The notes under the pieces were generated by a model, which searched no databases, was not told where the DNA came from, and saw only the letters and a program-made list of their open reading frames with translations. 6,618 nt of DNA, taken from an uncultured Clostridia bacterium. GTDB taxonomy: Bacteria > Bacillota > Clostridia > Oscillospirales > Butyricicoccaceae. The position numbers and the translations under genes were made by a program. Of this stretch, positions 4,080-6,618 are shown piece after piece (position 1 is the first letter of the stretch; each line of letters begins with the position of its first letter). The stretch is from assembly GCA_910589115.1 (NCBI GenBank), contig CAJUSB010000150.1, positions 1 to 6,618 of the forward strand. The letters are read 5' to 3'.

Positions 4080-6618
4080 ATGAAGCACAAATTGAAGCGC
4101 CTGCTGTCCTCGTTTTTGGCAGCGGCGACTGTGTTCAGCTCCTTCGCCGGAGCGCTTCCGCAGGCGGCTGCGTTCAGCGGAGGTGACTCGGTAACTCTGG
4201 TTTTTGAAAATGATAAACAGAGCTATTTAAAGGAGAAAAAGGGCGGAACCTGGGTAAATTTGCCGATTCACGAGTGCTACGCGGCCGGAAATGGTGAAAA
4301 ATTCCAAAGTTACTGCATGGATCACGGCAAGCACGGAATCCACGAAGTATCGCCGTCCACCAACCGCCACACCTACAAGCTGGACGCAGGCAGCGGCTAC
4401 ACGCAAAATCCTAAAGCTGTAGGAGTCATTATGCGCGGCAGCGGCCGTCTTACATTGCAGTCTTTTTTGAATCAGTTTCCGGCTGTTCCGCGCGATCTGA
4501 CCGAAGACGAATATCGCTATGCGACGCAGACGGCCATGTGGGCGGCGCTCGGCCAGCTGAGCGTCAGCGGCACAGCATTTACCAGTGGCAACGAGGTTCA
4601 GGTGTCGTCTTCCTATGGCACGCAGGGCGAGCGCGTCATGGCGGCAACCCGCGCACTGTTAAACTACGCGAACACCATCAATCATAACTACTATGTTGGA
4701 ATGTATCTGCGGCATGGCGCGTCGCACGATCAGACCGGCGTAATTGATTGGTCGCCGAGCAGCGGCAGCGAATTGAATGCGGAGAACGTCGAATCTCACG
4801 GCGGCGAGGAATACTACACGCAGGAAATCAAAGTCGCGTCGGCATCCTTTTGCCAGAATAACGCCTTAAATGTAGGCTTGACGGACTACATTCCGGGGAC
4901 TCTGCTCCAGATTGTGAAGGACGGAAACCATTCCAGCCCCGCCGATCCGGAGGAATACAGCGGCTCGCCGATCAGCACGAAGCCGATCGCGCAGACTACC
5001 GACGCGAACGCAAACGGCTCCGAATACTACTCCATCGTAAAGGTGTGGGTACCGAAGGAAGCCGCCGAACAGGAAAATGATTATGTTTTCAACGTGGAAG
5101 CGTCTGCAACGGTCGAATCCTTCGAGATTTTTGTAGGCCGCGCTAGTGGTTACGAAACCAGCGCCGACTATCAGAAATACTTGATTAGAGGACCGCAGTG
5201 GCAGGACGCGAATAACCACATGCCCATCAAATGGGGTAACGTGGATGTCCCCACTCCGGACGATCCGAGTGATCCGGGTGACCCTGACGATCCCGAGGAG
5301 CCGGAGGAACCCGGCGAGCTGATCATCAAGAAAATTGATGCAGACACAGGCGAAACCCTCGCGGACTGCACGATTGAAGTTGAGCACATCGAATCCGGTT
5401 TCAAGAGCACAGTTACGACGCTGGGCGACGGGCTTGCAACGATTGAGCTTCCCGCTGATAAAAAGGGCGGCTGGAAAGCAACTGAAATCACGCCGCCTCC
5501 CGGCTATGAAAAAGACCCGAATCCAGTGCAAACTTTCTCGTGGGACGGCAAAGCCACTCCGATTACGCTGACTTTCCAGAACCATCGGAAGCCATCAATT
5601 TTGTTCGTAAAACGTGATGCAGTGACAGGCGAAACCCTTAAAGGTGCCATCATTGAAGTCAGCCGGAACAACCAGAGGATCGGCGACTACGAGACGCAGG
5701 AAGACGGCACGTTTACGATTACGGAGCTGGTAGAAGGGACGTACATGTTCAAGGAGAAGCAGGCTCCGGAAGGCTATCTGAAGACGGACGAAACCGTAAC
5801 GCAGTACGTTAATCCGAACGAAATGGCTTCCGGAGAACGCATTATCCCTGTTGAAATGAAGGATTACGCAGAATTGAAGCTGAAAATCATCAAGTTTGAC
5901 CAGCAGAGCAACAAGCGGCTGTCTGGTGTCACATTTGAGATTTTTTGCAACGCTGTTTCCCTTGGCCGCAAGCAGACCGATACGAACGGCGAGATCAATC
6001 TGACCGGTCTGAAACCCGGCACGTATCTGGTTAAGGAAGTGGCGACCGATGCAGAGCACGTTGTGAACTCCACGCCGCAGCAGATCGAGCTGAAGGTCGG
6101 CCAGACCGAGGTGCCGGAACTGGTGTTCATGAACCAGTTGAAGCCCGGCATGTATCTCGTCAAAATCGACTCCGAAAGTCTCAAGCCGATGCCGAATGTT
6201 AAGTTTTTGATATCGCAGATCGGCGGCACATTCTCGAAGGAATATACCACGGATGCGAAGGGCGAGATCGATCTTTCCAACCTCGAGCCGGGCGCATATC
6301 AGGTGAGGGAGCTGCTGACTATCGACGGCTATCTGATCGACGATGCCGTCCGCACCATACAGTTGAATCCGGATGAAACTGCGCGTTTTGTGTTCACGAA
6401 CACGAAAAAACCGTGGCTCGAAATCCTGAAATACGATCCGGATAATGACATTTACATCCCCGGAGCAACTTTCAAAATTGCGAAGATTGAGGATGGGACG
6501 CACTATCTTGACCGAGTAACGGATGAAAATGGCCGTATCCTGATTGAGAATTTGGAACCGGGCGTTTACACCGTAGTCGAGCAGGCCGAGCCTGCGCACT
6601 ACGTGAAAAACACGCTCG
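4080..6618 (+). CDS. large TQXA/thioester-domain adhesin with SpaA repeats (3' end outside window)
   Basis: The frame is open for 846 codons and runs off the window. Residues 1-31 are a signal peptide (KRLLSSFLAAATVFSSFAG). Residues 35-200 fit a TQXA/thioester domain: Cys79 in SYCMDHG and Gln150 in ATQTAMWAAL are the expected pair for an internal Cys-Gln thioester, used by Gram-positive adhesins to bond covalently to target amines. Residues 203-387 are a second, beta-rich domain I cannot name. Residues 391-411 are an acidic DP/EP hinge. From 413 on there are SpaA/Cna-B-type repeats starting near 413, 506, 599, 689 and 778. Each opens with a hydrophobic-K-x-D strand and has a Glu in the middle, fitting self-formed isopeptide bonds. 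A C-terminal sorting motif would lie beyond the window. The terminator just upstream suggests it is a separate or attenuated transcription unit. Confidence 0.9.
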   Translation, partial: MKHKLKRLLSSFLAAATVFSSFAGALPQAAAFSGGDSVTLVFENDKQSYLKEKKGGTWVNLPIHECYAAGNGEKFQSYCMDHGKHGIHEVSPSTNRHTYKLDAGSGYTQNPKAVGVIMRGSGRLTLQSFLNQFPAVPRDLTEDEYRYATQTAMWAALGQLSVSGTAFTSGNEVQVSSSYGTQGERVMAATRALLNYANTINHNYYVGMYLRHGASHDQTGVIDWSPSSGSELNAENVESHGGEEYYTQEIKVASASFCQNNALNVGLTDYIPGTLLQIVKDGNHSSPADPEEYSGSPISTKPIAQTTDANANGSEYYSIVKVWVPKEAAEQENDYVFNVEASATVESFEIFVGRASGYETSADYQKYLIRGPQWQDANNHMPIKWGNVDVPTPDDPSDPGDPDDPEEPEEPGELIIKKIDADTGETLADCTIEVEHIESGFKSTVTTLGDGLATIELPADKKGGWKATEITPPPGYEKDPNPVQTFSWDGKATPITLTFQNHRKPSILFVKRDAVTGETLKGAIIEVSRNNQRIGDYETQEDGTFTITELVEGTYMFKEKQAPEGYLKTDETVTQYVNPNEMASGERIIPVEMKDYAELKLKIIKFDQQSNKRLSGVTFEIFCNAVSLGRKQTDTNGEINLTGLKPGTYLVKEVATDAEHVVNSTPQQIELKVGQTEVPELVFMNQLKPGMYLVKIDSESLKPMPNVKFLISQIGGTFSKEYTTDAKGEIDLSNLEPGAYQVRELLTIDGYLIDDAVRTIQLNPDETARFVFTNTKKPWLEILKYDPDNDIYIPGATFKIAKIEDGTHYLDRVTDENGRILIENLEPGVYTVVEQAEPAHYVKNTL
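5253..5312 (+). repeat. acidic DP/EP tripeptide-like hinge repeat
   Basis: Codes for adhesin residues 392-411 (TPDDPSDPGDPDDPEEPEEP). The DNA repeats near-identical units of gatccg and gaccc type with a period near 9. It joins the thioester-bearing head to the SpaA stalk and may vary in copy number between strains. Confidence 0.65.
5316..6618 (+). repeat. array of at least five SpaA/Cna-B repeats
   Basis: Units begin at about 5316, 5595, 5874, 6144 and 6411, spaced about 90 residues (267-279 bases). The likely isopeptide lysines are K418, K511, K605, K695 and K784. The helper glutamates are E469, E559, E653, E744 and E834. The closing residue is Asn in repeats 1, 3 and 4 (N501, N685, N774) and appears to be Asp595 in repeat 2. 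The fifth is cut by the window edge. Sequence between repeats is divergent, so the array is old rather than a recent tandem expansion. Confidence 0.75.

Noticed and set aside
4866..5585. A 239-residue minus-strand frame and a nested minus-strand frame with Gly-Ser-Ser repeats
   Set aside because: Both are shadows of the adhesin; the Gly-Ser-Ser run is simply the complement of the acidic DP hinge.
5595..6599. A 334-residue open frame on the minus strand opposite the SpaA repeats
   Set aside because: It lies wholly antisense to a strongly recognisable adhesin, has no ribosome binding site of note, and owes its length to the codon pattern of the plus-strand gene.
1..6618. CRISPR array, tRNA, rRNA or integrase attachment site
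   Set aside because: No regularly spaced direct repeats, cloverleaf-like sequence or recombinase gene is visible.

Overview
The window reads as an accessory segment of a Gram-positive (Firmicutes, probably gut Clostridia) genome. The grounds are strong AAGGAGG-type ribosome binding sites, a SpoVG-family gene, a sortase, a transglutaminase-like protein with a copper-amine-oxidase-like stalk domain, and a giant TQXA/SpaA-type adhesin. By eye the GC content is a little over 50%. All convincing genes are on the plus strand. Sets like this (SpoVG-like protein, anchored surface protein, sortase, SpaA adhesin) are common cargo of Tn1549/CTn-type conjugative elements. No relaxase, integrase or conjugation gene lies in the window, so placement in a mobile element is inference.

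Layout: positions 1-213 hold an uncertain coding fragment, apparently the 3' end of a gene whose 5' part is blocked in frame. A SpoVG-family gene (228-488) follows, then an uncharacterised signal-peptide/Pro-stalk/C-terminal-membrane-anchor protein (530-1741). That gene overlaps by ATGA a secreted sortase (1738-2628) with a long Gly/Ser/Thr/Asn-rich linker. After a 127-bp gap with an inverted repeat that runs into the ribosome binding site comes a secreted transglutaminase-like protein (2756-4003). A good rho-independent terminator (4021-4052) precedes a very long adhesin (4080 to beyond the window end). The adhesin has a predicted Cys-Gln thioester domain, an acidic DP-rich hinge and at least five SpaA/Cna-B repeats.

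Working model (inference): the genes form a cell-surface module in which several covalent chemistries meet. These are sortase transpeptidation, transglutaminase-like crosslinking, a host- or partner-reactive thioester, and self-forming Lys-Asn/Asp isopeptides in the SpaA repeats. It could serve adhesion to host tissue or to mating partners. SpoVG at the head could be a small nucleic-acid-binding regulator of the set.

The most unusual sequence feature is inside the transglutaminase-like gene. A sharply AT-rich island (about 29% GC against 53-62% in the flanks) is bounded exactly by an 11-bp perfect inverted repeat and keeps the frame open. It looks like a small MITE-like insertion that added 54 codons without breaking the gene.
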